Program-made: the position numbers and the translations under genes
Shown: positions 7,887 to 15,727 of the stretch, piece by piece
Layout: each line of letters opens with the position of its first letter
Position numbering within the stretch: position 1 is the first letter of the stretch
Notes under the pieces: generated by a model
Told to the model about the DNA's origin: nothing
Seen by the model: only the letters and a program-made list of their open reading frames with translations
Database searches by the model: none
Source: an uncultured Oxalobacteraceae bacterium
GTDB lineage: Bacteria > Pseudomonadota > Gammaproteobacteria > Burkholderiales > Burkholderiaceae
Length of the DNA stretch: 23,875 nt
Assembly (NCBI GenBank): GCA_946479255.1
Contig: CAMLFK010000046.1
Coordinates: forward strand, 1-23,875
Direction: 5' to 3'

Positions 7887-9395
7887 ATGAACACGCCCGG
7901 CCAACCCAGACAATTTAAACGTATCGTGGTGGTCGGGGGAGGCACGGCCGGATGGATGGCGGCGTTGGCGCTGGCGACCGGCTTGCGCGGTGTCAGCGTC
8001 GAGCTGGTCGAGTCCGAGCAGATCGGCATTGTCGGCGTGGGCGAAGCGACTTTTCCTTCCATCCGCGAGTACAACCGCCTGGTCGGCATCGACGAAGCCG
8101 ATTTCCTGCGCGAGACCCAGGGGACGTACAAGCTGGGCATCGAATTTCGCGACTGGCGCGAGCGCGGCCAAAACTATTTCCACACCTTCGGCGACTTCGG
8201 CCGGCTGGATGGGCCGTACGCAATATGGGGGCATTACCGCCGCCTGCGCGAGGGCGCGCCAGGCGCCTTCGACGAGCAATGCCTGTCTTCCGTCATGGCG
8301 ATGCAGAACCGCTTCTGCCGGCCCGACGACGGCGGGGACGCACCGTTTAACTACGCCTACCATTTCGACGCCGCCCTGTATGCCGATTTTCTGCGCCGGC
8401 TGGCGCTGGCGCGCGGCGCGCGCCGCACGGAAGGACGCATCGTCGCGGTGGCGCGGCGTGCTGACGGCGGCGTGGCGAGCCTGAAGCTGGAGGATGGGCG
8501 CGAGGTGGCCGGGGACCTGTTCATCGACTGCTCCGGTTTTGTTTCGCTCCTGCTGGGCGGTACGCTGGGCGAACCCTTCGTCGACTTCAGCCACTGGCTG
8601 CCGGTCGACCGGGCCTGGGCTTGTCCGACCGCGCGCACCGACGCGCCGCTCACTCCCTACACCCGCGCCACCGCGCTGGACGCGGGCTGGGCCTGGCGGA
8701 TTCCGCTGCAAAGCCGTACCGGCAACGGCCATGTGTTTTCCAGCCGCTACGTCGATGAACAAACCGCGCTGGACCAGCTGCTGCAGCAGCTCGACGGCAA
8801 GCCGCTGGCCGACCCGCGCCTGCTGCGCTTTAAAACCGGCCACCGTGCGCGTTTCTGGGTCAGTAATGTGGTCGCGCTGGGCTTGTCCTCGGGCTTTCTC
8901 GAGCCGCTGGAGTCGACCAGTATCTTCCTGATCCAGAGCGGCATTGGACGCCTGATGCCATTGCTCCGCTCCGGCGCGCCTGTCCGTGACGCCGACGTGG
9001 CCGAGTACAACACCGGGTCGGTGCGCCAGTTCGCCCGCATCCGCGACTTCATCATCCTGCATTACCGCCTCAGCGCGCGCCGCGACAGCGCCCTGTGGCG
9101 CGACATGACGTCCATGGAGCTGCCGCCGACGCTGGCCTTCAAGCTGCACGCCTGGCGCGAGTCGGGGACGCTGCACATGTACGATGAGGAGGGGTTCGAT
9201 GCCACCAGCTGGCTGGCGATCCACTCCGGCATGCGCAACTGGCCGGCGAATGAAGATCCCGTGCTGCAGGAATTCCCCATCGACGAGGCGCGCTCCATCC
9301 TGGAGCAGCGCCGTGCCGCCAACGCCGAGGTGGCGCAAAGGCTGCCTACCCACGAGACTTACCTGGCCCATGTGCTGGGGTCGCGCGCCAAATAG
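7887..9395 (+). CDS. Flavin-dependent tryptophan-halogenase family protein
   Basis: A 502-residue protein. It has the FAD-binding GGGTAGW at 17-23, the lysine of the halogenase active site in TYKLGIEF (K82, equivalent to K79 of PrnA/RebH), the diagnostic WxWxIP motif WAWRIP at 268-273, and GFLEPLEST at 336-344 with the conserved active-site glutamate region. The family uses FADH2, O2 and a halide to make HOCl/HOBr, which reacts through the lysine to halogenate tryptophan or other aromatics; a separate flavin reductase is needed and none is present here. The motifs predict an active halogenase, but the substrate is unknown. ATG 7887 is chosen over the adjacent TTG 7884 because GAGGA (7877-7881) sits 5 bases before it. 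The gene follows the GH2 gene by 16 bases and ends at a strong terminator. No signal peptide is visible, so it is cytoplasmic. Confidence 0.92.
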   Translation: MNTPGQPRQFKRIVVVGGGTAGWMAALALATGLRGVSVELVESEQIGIVGVGEATFPSIREYNRLVGIDEADFLRETQGTYKLGIEFRDWRERGQNYFHTFGDFGRLDGPYAIWGHYRRLREGAPGAFDEQCLSSVMAMQNRFCRPDDGGDAPFNYAYHFDAALYADFLRRLALARGARRTEGRIVAVARRADGGVASLKLEDGREVAGDLFIDCSGFVSLLLGGTLGEPFVDFSHWLPVDRAWACPTARTDAPLTPYTRATALDAGWAWRIPLQSRTGNGHVFSSRYVDEQTALDQLLQQLDGKPLADPRLLRFKTGHRARFWVSNVVALGLSSGFLEPLESTSIFLIQSGIGRLMPLLRSGAPVRDADVAEYNTGSVRQFARIRDFIILHYRLSARRDSALWRDMTSMELPPTLAFKLHAWRESGTLHMYDEEGFDATSWLAIHSGMRNWPANEDPVLQEFPIDEARSILEQRRAANAEVAQRLPTHETYLAHVLGSRAK

Positions 9396-9412
9396 CCGGC
9401 AGTGTAAGAGCG

Positions 9413-9457
9413 AAAAAAAACGTCGTCCCCGCTTTACGCTGGGACGACGTTTTTGTT
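9413..9457. terminator. Bidirectional rho-independent terminator between convergent operons
   Basis: CGTCGTCCC (9421-9429) pairs perfectly with GGGACGACG (9441-9449) around an 11-base loop. Eight A precede it (9413-9420) and five T follow (9450-9454), so a T-rich tail exists on both strands. It ends the GH2-halogenase operon on the + strand and the receptor-GH2 unit on the - strand. Confidence 0.9.
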
Positions 9458-9472
9458 TGCGCGCGATGAAAC

Positions 9473-12322
9473 TTACTGCTTCGGTTGCACCCGCACTTTA
9501 CCCATGATGCCCGACGGGTGAACCGGCTGGTTCTGGATCAGCACCGTCAGTTCGCGCTTGCCCGGGGTGGCCGGCAGGTCGACCTCGAAATTGGTCGCGC
9601 CCGGCGATTCCTTCTTCGCCACCAGTTTTCCATCGAGCCAGAATTCGGCCTGTCCGGCTATCCATTCGAAGCCCATATAGCCGTTCGACAGCGACTTGGT
9701 CTGCTCGAAGCTGGTCCGGTACAGCTGGAAGGTGGGGGCCGGGGTCGCGTCGAGCACCATGCTGGGCGATGCCGGCGCCCAGCTGTTCATATCGGTCGGC
9801 GACAACACCTGGTTGGGGTCCGGACGGGTGGCGCTGGTCGGCGACACGCGCCAGTTCTGCAGGTAGAACGTGGACGACTGGGTCACCGGCACGTAGGCCA
9901 GCGTGGTGCCGGCACGCACCGGGATCTTGACGCGCGCGGGAGCTAATCCTGGCGCCGACGCTTCCACCTCGACGCTGCCGGAACTGGCGTCATTGGTCTG
10001 CACGATCAGCTGGGCCAGGCCGTTGAACAGGCTGCGGGCCGGTCCCTTTTCATCTTCATGCGAGTTGGGGTCGCCATTGCCGTGGCCGATCGAGCGGCCC
10101 GCGCCACGCACCGTGAAGGTTGCCAGCGGTGCCGCGGTCGGCACGGCACGTCCCTGGGCATCGAGCGCCCGGACCGTGATCGGCATGGCGTCCTGGCCGT
10201 CGCCCAGCAAGCTCTCGCGGTCCGGTACCAGCTCCAGTGCCACTGCCGGCCCGGTGGTCTCGACCGCGCTGCGCACCACTTCCTTGCCGTCGTTATAGCC
10301 GATCGCTTCCAGCTTGCCGGGCGCGTAAGGCACCTGGAAGTTGTTCATGCGGTAGGGATCGGTGTCCTGGGTGCCGATCTCGCGGCCATTGAGCAGCAGC
10401 TTGACGGTCTTCGTATTGGCCATGACCATGACCTTGACCGGCTGGCCTTCCTTGCCGGCCCAGTTCCAGTGCGGCGCGATATGGATCAGCGGACGGTCTT
10501 TGATCCATTGCACCTGGTGCATATAGTAGGCGGTCTTCGGAAATCCATTGACGTCCATGATGCCGAAAAAGGAGCTGACCGATGGCCACTCGTACGGCGA
10601 CGGTTCGCCGCGGTAGTCGAAGCCGGTCCACACGAAGCCGCCGGCGACGAAATCGCGCTTGGCGATCGCTTCCCATGCATCGCGGTGGGTATTGCCCCAC
10701 GATGAAGGTTCTTCGTCATAGCTGGCGAACACCTGTTTCGCTTTGTCGGTGTGGAACTCGCCGCGGGTCATGAAGGCCGAGGTGTCTTCCGAGCTGGTAA
10801 ACGGCTTGTGGGGATTGGCCTTGTGGTATCTGTCGTAGTCGGGCACCTGGTAGTTCGCGCCCAGCACGTCCACCGCATGCGAGACGTTCAGCTTGGTGAA
10901 CAGGCCGGCGTTCATGGCGGCCGTCACCGGACGGGTGTCGTCGAGCTGCTTGACGCGGGCGATCATGCGGCGCACCAGCTGATAGCCGACCTCGGTGCCC
11001 TGGACCGGCTCTTCGTTAAAGACCGACCACAGCACCACGCTCGGATGGTGGCGGTCGCGCTTGATCAGCCACTCCAGCTGCTTCATGTAGTCAGGGGAGG
11101 GATTGAAGTTGCGGTTCTCGTCCATCACCAGGAAACCCATGCGGTCGGTCATGTCCATGATCTCGCTGGCCACCGCGTTGTGCGAGAAGCGGATCGCGTT
11201 CACGCCCAGTTCCTTCAGGCGGCGCAGGCGGTATTCCCAGATCGCGGCCGGCACGGCCACGCCGACGCCGGCATGGTCCTGGTGGATGCACACGCCCTGC
11301 AGCTTGGTGTATTCGCCGTTCAGGAAGAAGCCTTTATCGGCATCGAAGAGCAGGGTGCGAAAGCCCGTCGACAGGGCCACTTCGTCGATCGCCTTGCCGG
11401 CCTGGCTTACGCGGGTGGTGACCTTGTACAGATTGGTGTTCTTGAGTGACCACAGCGCGGGAGCCTTGACGGCCAGCGGCAGGCGCGCGGTGGCTTCGCT
11501 CAGCACCGGGACCTCGATCTGGCTTGAGGCGCGTGCCACGACCTTGCCTTGCGGGTCGCGCAGCTCGACGTCGACGGTGACCTTGGACGATTTCTCGCCG
11601 CTGTTGGCCAGCGTGACCGCGACCGGCACCGACCAGTCGCTGCCCTTGACGTGGCGCGGGGTCGCATGCACGCCATCCTGGATCACGCGCACCGGGTTGG
11701 TTTTGATCAGCCAGGTGTGGCGGTACATGCCGGCGCCTTCATACCACCAGCCCTCCTGGGCATTGGCGTCGACCCGGACCGAGATGATGTTGCCGATCTC
11801 GCCGTACTGCAGGTAAGGGGTCAGGTCGATGCGGGTGCTGTTATAGCCCGACCAGTTGCGGTTGACGATGTGGCCGTTGACCCAGACGGTCGAATGGGTG
11901 GCGATGCCGTCGAACTGCAGTTCGACGTGCTTGCCGCGTTCGGACTCGTCGATCTTCAGGGAGCGGCGGTACCAGCCGATGCCGCGCGGGCGGTAGCCCT
12001 GCGAGGCGTTGGCTTTGGGGTCGAACGGGCCTTCCACCGCCCAGTCGTGCGGCAGGCTGACTTTGCGCCAGGCGCTGTCGTCGAACACCGGCGCGGCGGC
12101 GCCCCAGCCAGCACCGGCCTTGGCGTTGTGGTAGGACATGCCGTGCCCGCGGACCTCGGGCACGGGCACGTCGCCGAGGTGAAACAGCCAGCCGCGGTCG
12201 AGCGACAGCGTGAGCCGTTCGGCGGCTTGGGCGGAGCCGGCCAGCATGGTGACGATCAGCGCCAGCAGGCAGCTTTGCAAGATGCGCGTCCAGGCGGGCG
12301 GGCGAAAAAATAACAGGTTCAT
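9473..12322 (-). CDS. Secreted GH2 beta-galactosidase-like hydrolase with C-terminal jelly-roll-like domain
   Basis: A 949-residue protein from ATG 12322, with GGAG 5 bases upstream of the start; a TTG one codon earlier is less likely. The N-terminus (basic residues, then LLALIVTMLAGSAQA) is a signal peptide. Domains in order: sugar-binding jelly roll (about 36-210), Ig-like (215-325), TIM barrel (330-610), DUF4982-like (about 615-690), Ig-like with GHGNGDPNSHE and FNGLAQLIVQ (about 700-810), and a C-terminal galactose-binding-like module (about 820-949, with AEFWLDGKLVA). The acid/base is E437 in WSVFNE and the likely nucleophile is E512 in FTSSED, a spacing of 75; GGFVWTGFDYRGEP follows. 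It should hydrolyse beta-galactoside-like bonds outside the cytoplasm. It lies 66 bases downstream of the TonB-dependent receptor on the same strand, with a terminator hairpin between, so it is probably expressed at a lower level than the receptor or from read-through. Confidence 0.88.
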   Translation of the reverse strand: MNLLFFRPPAWTRILQSCLLALIVTMLAGSAQAAERLTLSLDRGWLFHLGDVPVPEVRGHGMSYHNAKAGAGWGAAAPVFDDSAWRKVSLPHDWAVEGPFDPKANASQGYRPRGIGWYRRSLKIDESERGKHVELQFDGIATHSTVWVNGHIVNRNWSGYNSTRIDLTPYLQYGEIGNIISVRVDANAQEGWWYEGAGMYRHTWLIKTNPVRVIQDGVHATPRHVKGSDWSVPVAVTLANSGEKSSKVTVDVELRDPQGKVVARASSQIEVPVLSEATARLPLAVKAPALWSLKNTNLYKVTTRVSQAGKAIDEVALSTGFRTLLFDADKGFFLNGEYTKLQGVCIHQDHAGVGVAVPAAIWEYRLRRLKELGVNAIRFSHNAVASEIMDMTDRMGFLVMDENRNFNPSPDYMKQLEWLIKRDRHHPSVVLWSVFNEEPVQGTEVGYQLVRRMIARVKQLDDTRPVTAAMNAGLFTKLNVSHAVDVLGANYQVPDYDRYHKANPHKPFTSSEDTSAFMTRGEFHTDKAKQVFASYDEEPSSWGNTHRDAWEAIAKRDFVAGGFVWTGFDYRGEPSPYEWPSVSSFFGIMDVNGFPKTAYYMHQVQWIKDRPLIHIAPHWNWAGKEGQPVKVMVMANTKTVKLLLNGREIGTQDTDPYRMNNFQVPYAPGKLEAIGYNDGKEVVRSAVETTGPAVALELVPDRESLLGDGQDAMPITVRALDAQGRAVPTAAPLATFTVRGAGRSIGHGNGDPNSHEDEKGPARSLFNGLAQLIVQTNDASSGSVEVEASAPGLAPARVKIPVRAGTTLAYVPVTQSSTFYLQNWRVSPTSATRPDPNQVLSPTDMNSWAPASPSMVLDATPAPTFQLYRTSFEQTKSLSNGYMGFEWIAGQAEFWLDGKLVAKKESPGATNFEVDLPATPGKRELTVLIQNQPVHPSGIMGKVRVQPKQ

Positions 12323-12337
12323 CAACTCTCCAAATGT

Positions 12338-12367
12338 AAAAAAAACCGTGCGGTCACGGACCGCACG
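12338..12367 (-). terminator. Terminator/attenuator hairpin between TonB-dependent receptor and GH2 gene
   Basis: A perfect 9-bp stem, 12347-12355 with 12359-12367, has a 3-base loop. Read on the - strand it is followed by a run of eight T (A-run 12338-12345 on +). It sits just after the receptor stop codon and 16 bases before the GH2 start codon, within what would otherwise be one operon. Confidence 0.8.
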
Positions 12368-12388
12368 AGGCAGGCTGTTCGCCGGCGC

Positions 12389-15388
12389 TTAGAACGAGTA
12401 GCGGCCGCTGACAGTGTAGCGCGGGCCGGTCTGGAACCAGTACACACCCAGGTTGCCCACGTTCTGCTGCACCGTCTGGCGGAACACCTTGCTGGTCAGG
12501 TTCTGGCCTTCGATACCGAAGCTCAGGCGCTCGGTGGCCTTGTAGTACAGGCTGGCGTCGACCGTGCCGTAGTCTTCAGCCCACACCGGCACCCAGGCTT
12601 TGAGGTTGCGCTGGCCAACGGTCGGGCTGGCCGGGTTGGCGTCGAGGGCTTTGTCGGTGGTGTAGCCGTTCGCATTGACCGCCTGCAGGTAGCGGCCGCG
12701 CCAGCTGTAGGCCACCCGCGCCGAGAGCGCGCCACGGTCGTACAACAGGGCCAGGTTGAAGGCGTTCTTGGACAGGTAAGGCATCGGCAGGTTGCCGATC
12801 GAGCGGCTGTCGGTGTCGCAGCCAAGGTTCTGGCTGTTGTTGGACAGGTCGCTGCCGGTCACGCCGGTACACCACTCCGTGTTGAGCTGATGGGCCAGCG
12901 ACTGCTTGCTGTGGATGTAGGTGTAGTTGGCGTCGACGCCGAAACCGGCCAAGGCGCCCGGCAGCATGTCGAAGTAAGTCCGGCCGGTGATTTCGATACC
13001 CGAAGCGAAGGCCTTGGCGCCGTTGGTGGCTCCCGTCACGGTGAACTCGCGCGGGGTGCCGGCGTCGTCATTGATGGTCCGCACGAAGGTCTGCTTGACG
13101 ATGACGTCCTTCAGATCCTTGTGGAACAGGGCGGCCGTCAGCGCGCTGCTGTTGGAAGGGTACCACTCCAGCGTGACGTCGTAGCTGTTGCTGCGGATCG
13201 GCTTAAGCAGCGGGTTGCCGGTGGAACTGCCGTTGTAGGTCACATCCTCGAGGATCAGGGCGGGTTCGATGCCTTTGACGACCGGGTTCTGGCTGAGCGT
13301 GATACGGGCCTGCAGGTCGTTGAAGTCCGGGCGGTAGATCCCTTTCGAGTAGCCGAAGCGGGCCTGCAGATTCTGCTTCAGGCTGGCCTTCAGGTTCAGG
13401 CTCGGCAGCACATTGGTGTAGCGGTTCTCGGCCACGATCGGCTCGGAGAACGGGGTCATCTTCGGCACGCCCATGGCGAAGAACTTGGGATCGGTGGCCG
13501 GCACCAGCGTGGTGTGGCCATTGGCCTTCATTTGCGTGCGTACGAAGCGCACGCCCACATTGCCCTCGACCGGAATGGCCCAGTCGTCGAAGCCGAAGCG
13601 CAGGGTGGCGTGGGCCGCCTGGGTCTTTTCGCGCTGGTGATTGGTGTTGGCCGGGGTGGTCAGGTCGGAGCCGTCGGCCATCGGGAACGCCTCGCTGAAC
13701 GGCTTGGCGCAGTCGGCGGCGGGATTGCCCTGCTTGAGGCAGAGGGTCTCGCGGAATTTGTCCAGGACCGGCCAGCCCTTGACCGGGTCCTCGACGATGG
13801 CCGCGGTCGGCACCAGCAAGGACGGCGGCATGGTGCTGCTGCCGTTGAAGAAGTCGGGGAAGCCAACGGTCCGGGTCGGTTCCGCGAAGCCAGGGTAAGT
13901 CAGCCAGCCGGCGTCGCCGGAGGGGATGTGCCAGCCGCCCATCCAGGTCGGCGCGATGGCGTTCCAGGTGTAGCGGCTGTGGTTGACGGCCTCGCGCGAG
14001 GTGGCGCGCACGCCAAGGCGCAGGTCGCGCAGCACCGGATCGTCGAATTCGAAGCGGGCATCGCCTTTCCAGGCGGCCTGCTTGCCCGTGTTGCGCTGGC
14101 GGCCGGACATCATCTGGTTCCAGTAGCTGTTGGCAGGATCGGCCATGGCCGCGCGCGCCGTGTCGTCGAAGCTCAATACCGGTGTCGCGCCCGAGACATC
14201 GAGTCCGGCCGACGGCAGCTTGGCGCCGATGTCGGCCGAGCCGTTGACCGATCGCTTCGACGAGCGGGCGAACTGCAGGTCCGAATTGAAGGTCCAGCGG
14301 TCGCTGGCTCTCCACTTCAGCACCCACGACAGATCCTCGGTCTTGGTTTTCTCGTTCTGGACTTTGGTGTTGCTGTAGAGCTGGATGCCCTTGTTGATCG
14401 GGTTGGCCAACTTGCCGGACTTGAACACCCCGCGATCGTCAAAGACCGCGTCGGTGAAGACCGTATCCCAAGGGTTGTTGTCGGACCACTGCGCCACTTC
14501 TTCCCAGCGCGAGACATGCTGCGAGCCGAAGTAGGTCAGCGAGGACTCCAGGCTGTTCTTCTTCCACTGCAGCGCCCCATAGACGCCGTCGCGCTCGTGG
14601 TCGTAATCCTCACGGCGGTAGGACACGGTCTGAGGGACCCAGACGGTCTTGCCGGCGACGATGTCGGTGCGTGGGAAATTAAGCGCCGACTGCATGGCGT
14701 CGCTGCGGGTCTTGTTTTCCGAGTGCGCCAGGTCGATCAGGGCGCCGAACTGGCCCAGGTCGGTGTTCCAGCGCTTCGAGACCAGCAGCGAGCCGTCCGG
14801 TGCCGTGCCGCCGCGCAGCTTGGAGCCGGTCAGCTTGCCGGACACGGCAAACTTGTAGTCCTTGTAATCGAAGGGCATGGCCGTGCGCAGGTTGATGATC
14901 GAGGCGATCGAACCTTCGATCTGCTCGGCCGAGGGATTCTTGTAGACGTCGACACCGGCCATCAGCTCCGGCGGGATGTCGGACCAGCTCAAGGAACGGC
15001 CGCCATTGGCCGAGCTCGCGTCACGCCCGTTCAGTTCCGAGCGCACGTAGGAGAGGCCGCGCACGGTGACGCCCGTGCCTTCGACGCCGAAGTGCTGGGG
15101 GTCGCCCTTGTCGCCCACACGGTCGATCGTCACCCCGACCACGCGCTGCAGGACTTCGGCGATCGAGCGGTCCGGCATCTTGCCGGCTTCGTCCGCGACG
15201 ACCGAATCGACGATCTCTTCGGCATCCCGTTTGATCTTCTGGGCGTTTTGCAGCGCCGCGCGCTGGCCGGTGACCACCACCACTGCAGGCGCGTCTTGCG
15301 GGGCCGTGGTTTGTTGCGCCATGGCGGCGGCGCTCCAGGCAAGCTGTGCGACGCCGATGGCGATGGCGGTTTTTCTGATGTGATTCAT
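12389..15388 (-). CDS. TonB-dependent outer membrane receptor (carbohydrate-type)
   Basis: A 999-residue protein. The signal peptide MNHIRKTAIAIGVAQLAWSA runs on to AMA at residue 24. A TonB-box-like VVVVTG follows (about 37-42), then a plug domain with IVDSVVADEAGKMPDRSIAE, GVTVRGL, ELNGRD and GVDVYKNPSAEQIEG. This is the signature of the large Xanthomonas/Caulobacter-type receptors tied to plant and algal glycan use. The rest is a beta-barrel rich in aromatic strands, ending in TVSGRYSF with the C-terminal Phe needed for BAM insertion. It should import an oligosaccharide across the outer membrane using TonB-ExbBD energy (not encoded here). The start ATG has GGAG about 10 bases upstream. A GH2 gene follows and a membrane-bound AraC-type regulator precedes it on the same strand, which fits a regulated glycan uptake locus. 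The substrate is not readable from sequence. Confidence 0.93.
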   Translation of the reverse strand: MNHIRKTAIAIGVAQLAWSAAAMAQQTTAPQDAPAVVVVTGQRAALQNAQKIKRDAEEIVDSVVADEAGKMPDRSIAEVLQRVVGVTIDRVGDKGDPQHFGVEGTGVTVRGLSYVRSELNGRDASSANGGRSLSWSDIPPELMAGVDVYKNPSAEQIEGSIASIINLRTAMPFDYKDYKFAVSGKLTGSKLRGGTAPDGSLLVSKRWNTDLGQFGALIDLAHSENKTRSDAMQSALNFPRTDIVAGKTVWVPQTVSYRREDYDHERDGVYGALQWKKNSLESSLTYFGSQHVSRWEEVAQWSDNNPWDTVFTDAVFDDRGVFKSGKLANPINKGIQLYSNTKVQNEKTKTEDLSWVLKWRASDRWTFNSDLQFARSSKRSVNGSADIGAKLPSAGLDVSGATPVLSFDDTARAAMADPANSYWNQMMSGRQRNTGKQAAWKGDARFEFDDPVLRDLRLGVRATSREAVNHSRYTWNAIAPTWMGGWHIPSGDAGWLTYPGFAEPTRTVGFPDFFNGSSTMPPSLLVPTAAIVEDPVKGWPVLDKFRETLCLKQGNPAADCAKPFSEAFPMADGSDLTTPANTNHQREKTQAAHATLRFGFDDWAIPVEGNVGVRFVRTQMKANGHTTLVPATDPKFFAMGVPKMTPFSEPIVAENRYTNVLPSLNLKASLKQNLQARFGYSKGIYRPDFNDLQARITLSQNPVVKGIEPALILEDVTYNGSSTGNPLLKPIRSNSYDVTLEWYPSNSSALTAALFHKDLKDVIVKQTFVRTINDDAGTPREFTVTGATNGAKAFASGIEITGRTYFDMLPGALAGFGVDANYTYIHSKQSLAHQLNTEWCTGVTGSDLSNNSQNLGCDTDSRSIGNLPMPYLSKNAFNLALLYDRGALSARVAYSWRGRYLQAVNANGYTTDKALDANPASPTVGQRNLKAWVPVWAEDYGTVDASLYYKATERLSFGIEGQNLTSKVFRQTVQQNVGNLGVYWFQTGPRYTVSGRYSF

Positions 15389-15727
15389 GTGTTGCGGTCT
15401 CCTATCCCCGTGGGTGAACTACGTTTTTTGGCCTTGCTGGAAAATGCTGTTGTTCTTTTGAAACGAGTCTAGGGAGGATCGGGGGAGGGGTTTCGTTGCC
15501 GGGCGTGTGAAACTATCAGAGTGCAGATTGTTCAAGTCTTATAAGCACGAGTGCCAGACAGGCGTCGGAATCTGTGGCGCGGGTGCGACAACATGCTGGA
15601 CTGGCGGAGGATCAATGAGGGGGAATACGGGGGAGGAGTGGCCTCGGCGAGGGTCGCCGAGGCCGGAACCAGATGAGAACGCTGCTTATTTCTAGTAATT
15701 GCAGTATTAGTACTACGATTTTTATTA
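15389..15727 (-). promoter_or_regulatory. Upstream region of the TonB-dependent receptor
   Basis: 339 bases between the AraC-type gene end and the receptor start. It should hold the receptor promoter and any regulator site. GGAG of the ribosome binding site is clear. A TAGACT element in - strand sense (about 15467-15472) could be a -10 but has no clear -35. A perfect 11-bp inverted repeat lies at 15640-15664. A 62-codon + strand frame at 15507-15695 has no recognisable features. Confidence 0.4.
15640..15664 (-). terminator. Perfect 11-bp inverted repeat, probable 3' hairpin of the AraC-type gene
   Basis: GGCCTCGGCGA (15640-15650) and TCGCCGAGGCC (15654-15664) are perfect reverse complements with a GGG loop, 63 bases after the AraC-type stop codon. 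There is no T-run on either strand, so it could also be a transcript-protecting hairpin or an operator upstream of the receptor. Confidence 0.45.

Noticed and set aside
7722..9371. 549-codon open frame on the - strand
   Set aside because: Antisense to the halogenase; no domain, biased composition.
12890..15472. 860-codon open frame on the + strand
   Set aside because: It is antisense to the TonB-dependent receptor, whose frame has a signal peptide, plug motifs and a C-terminal Phe. The antisense translation is Arg/Gly/Val/His-rich with no domain.
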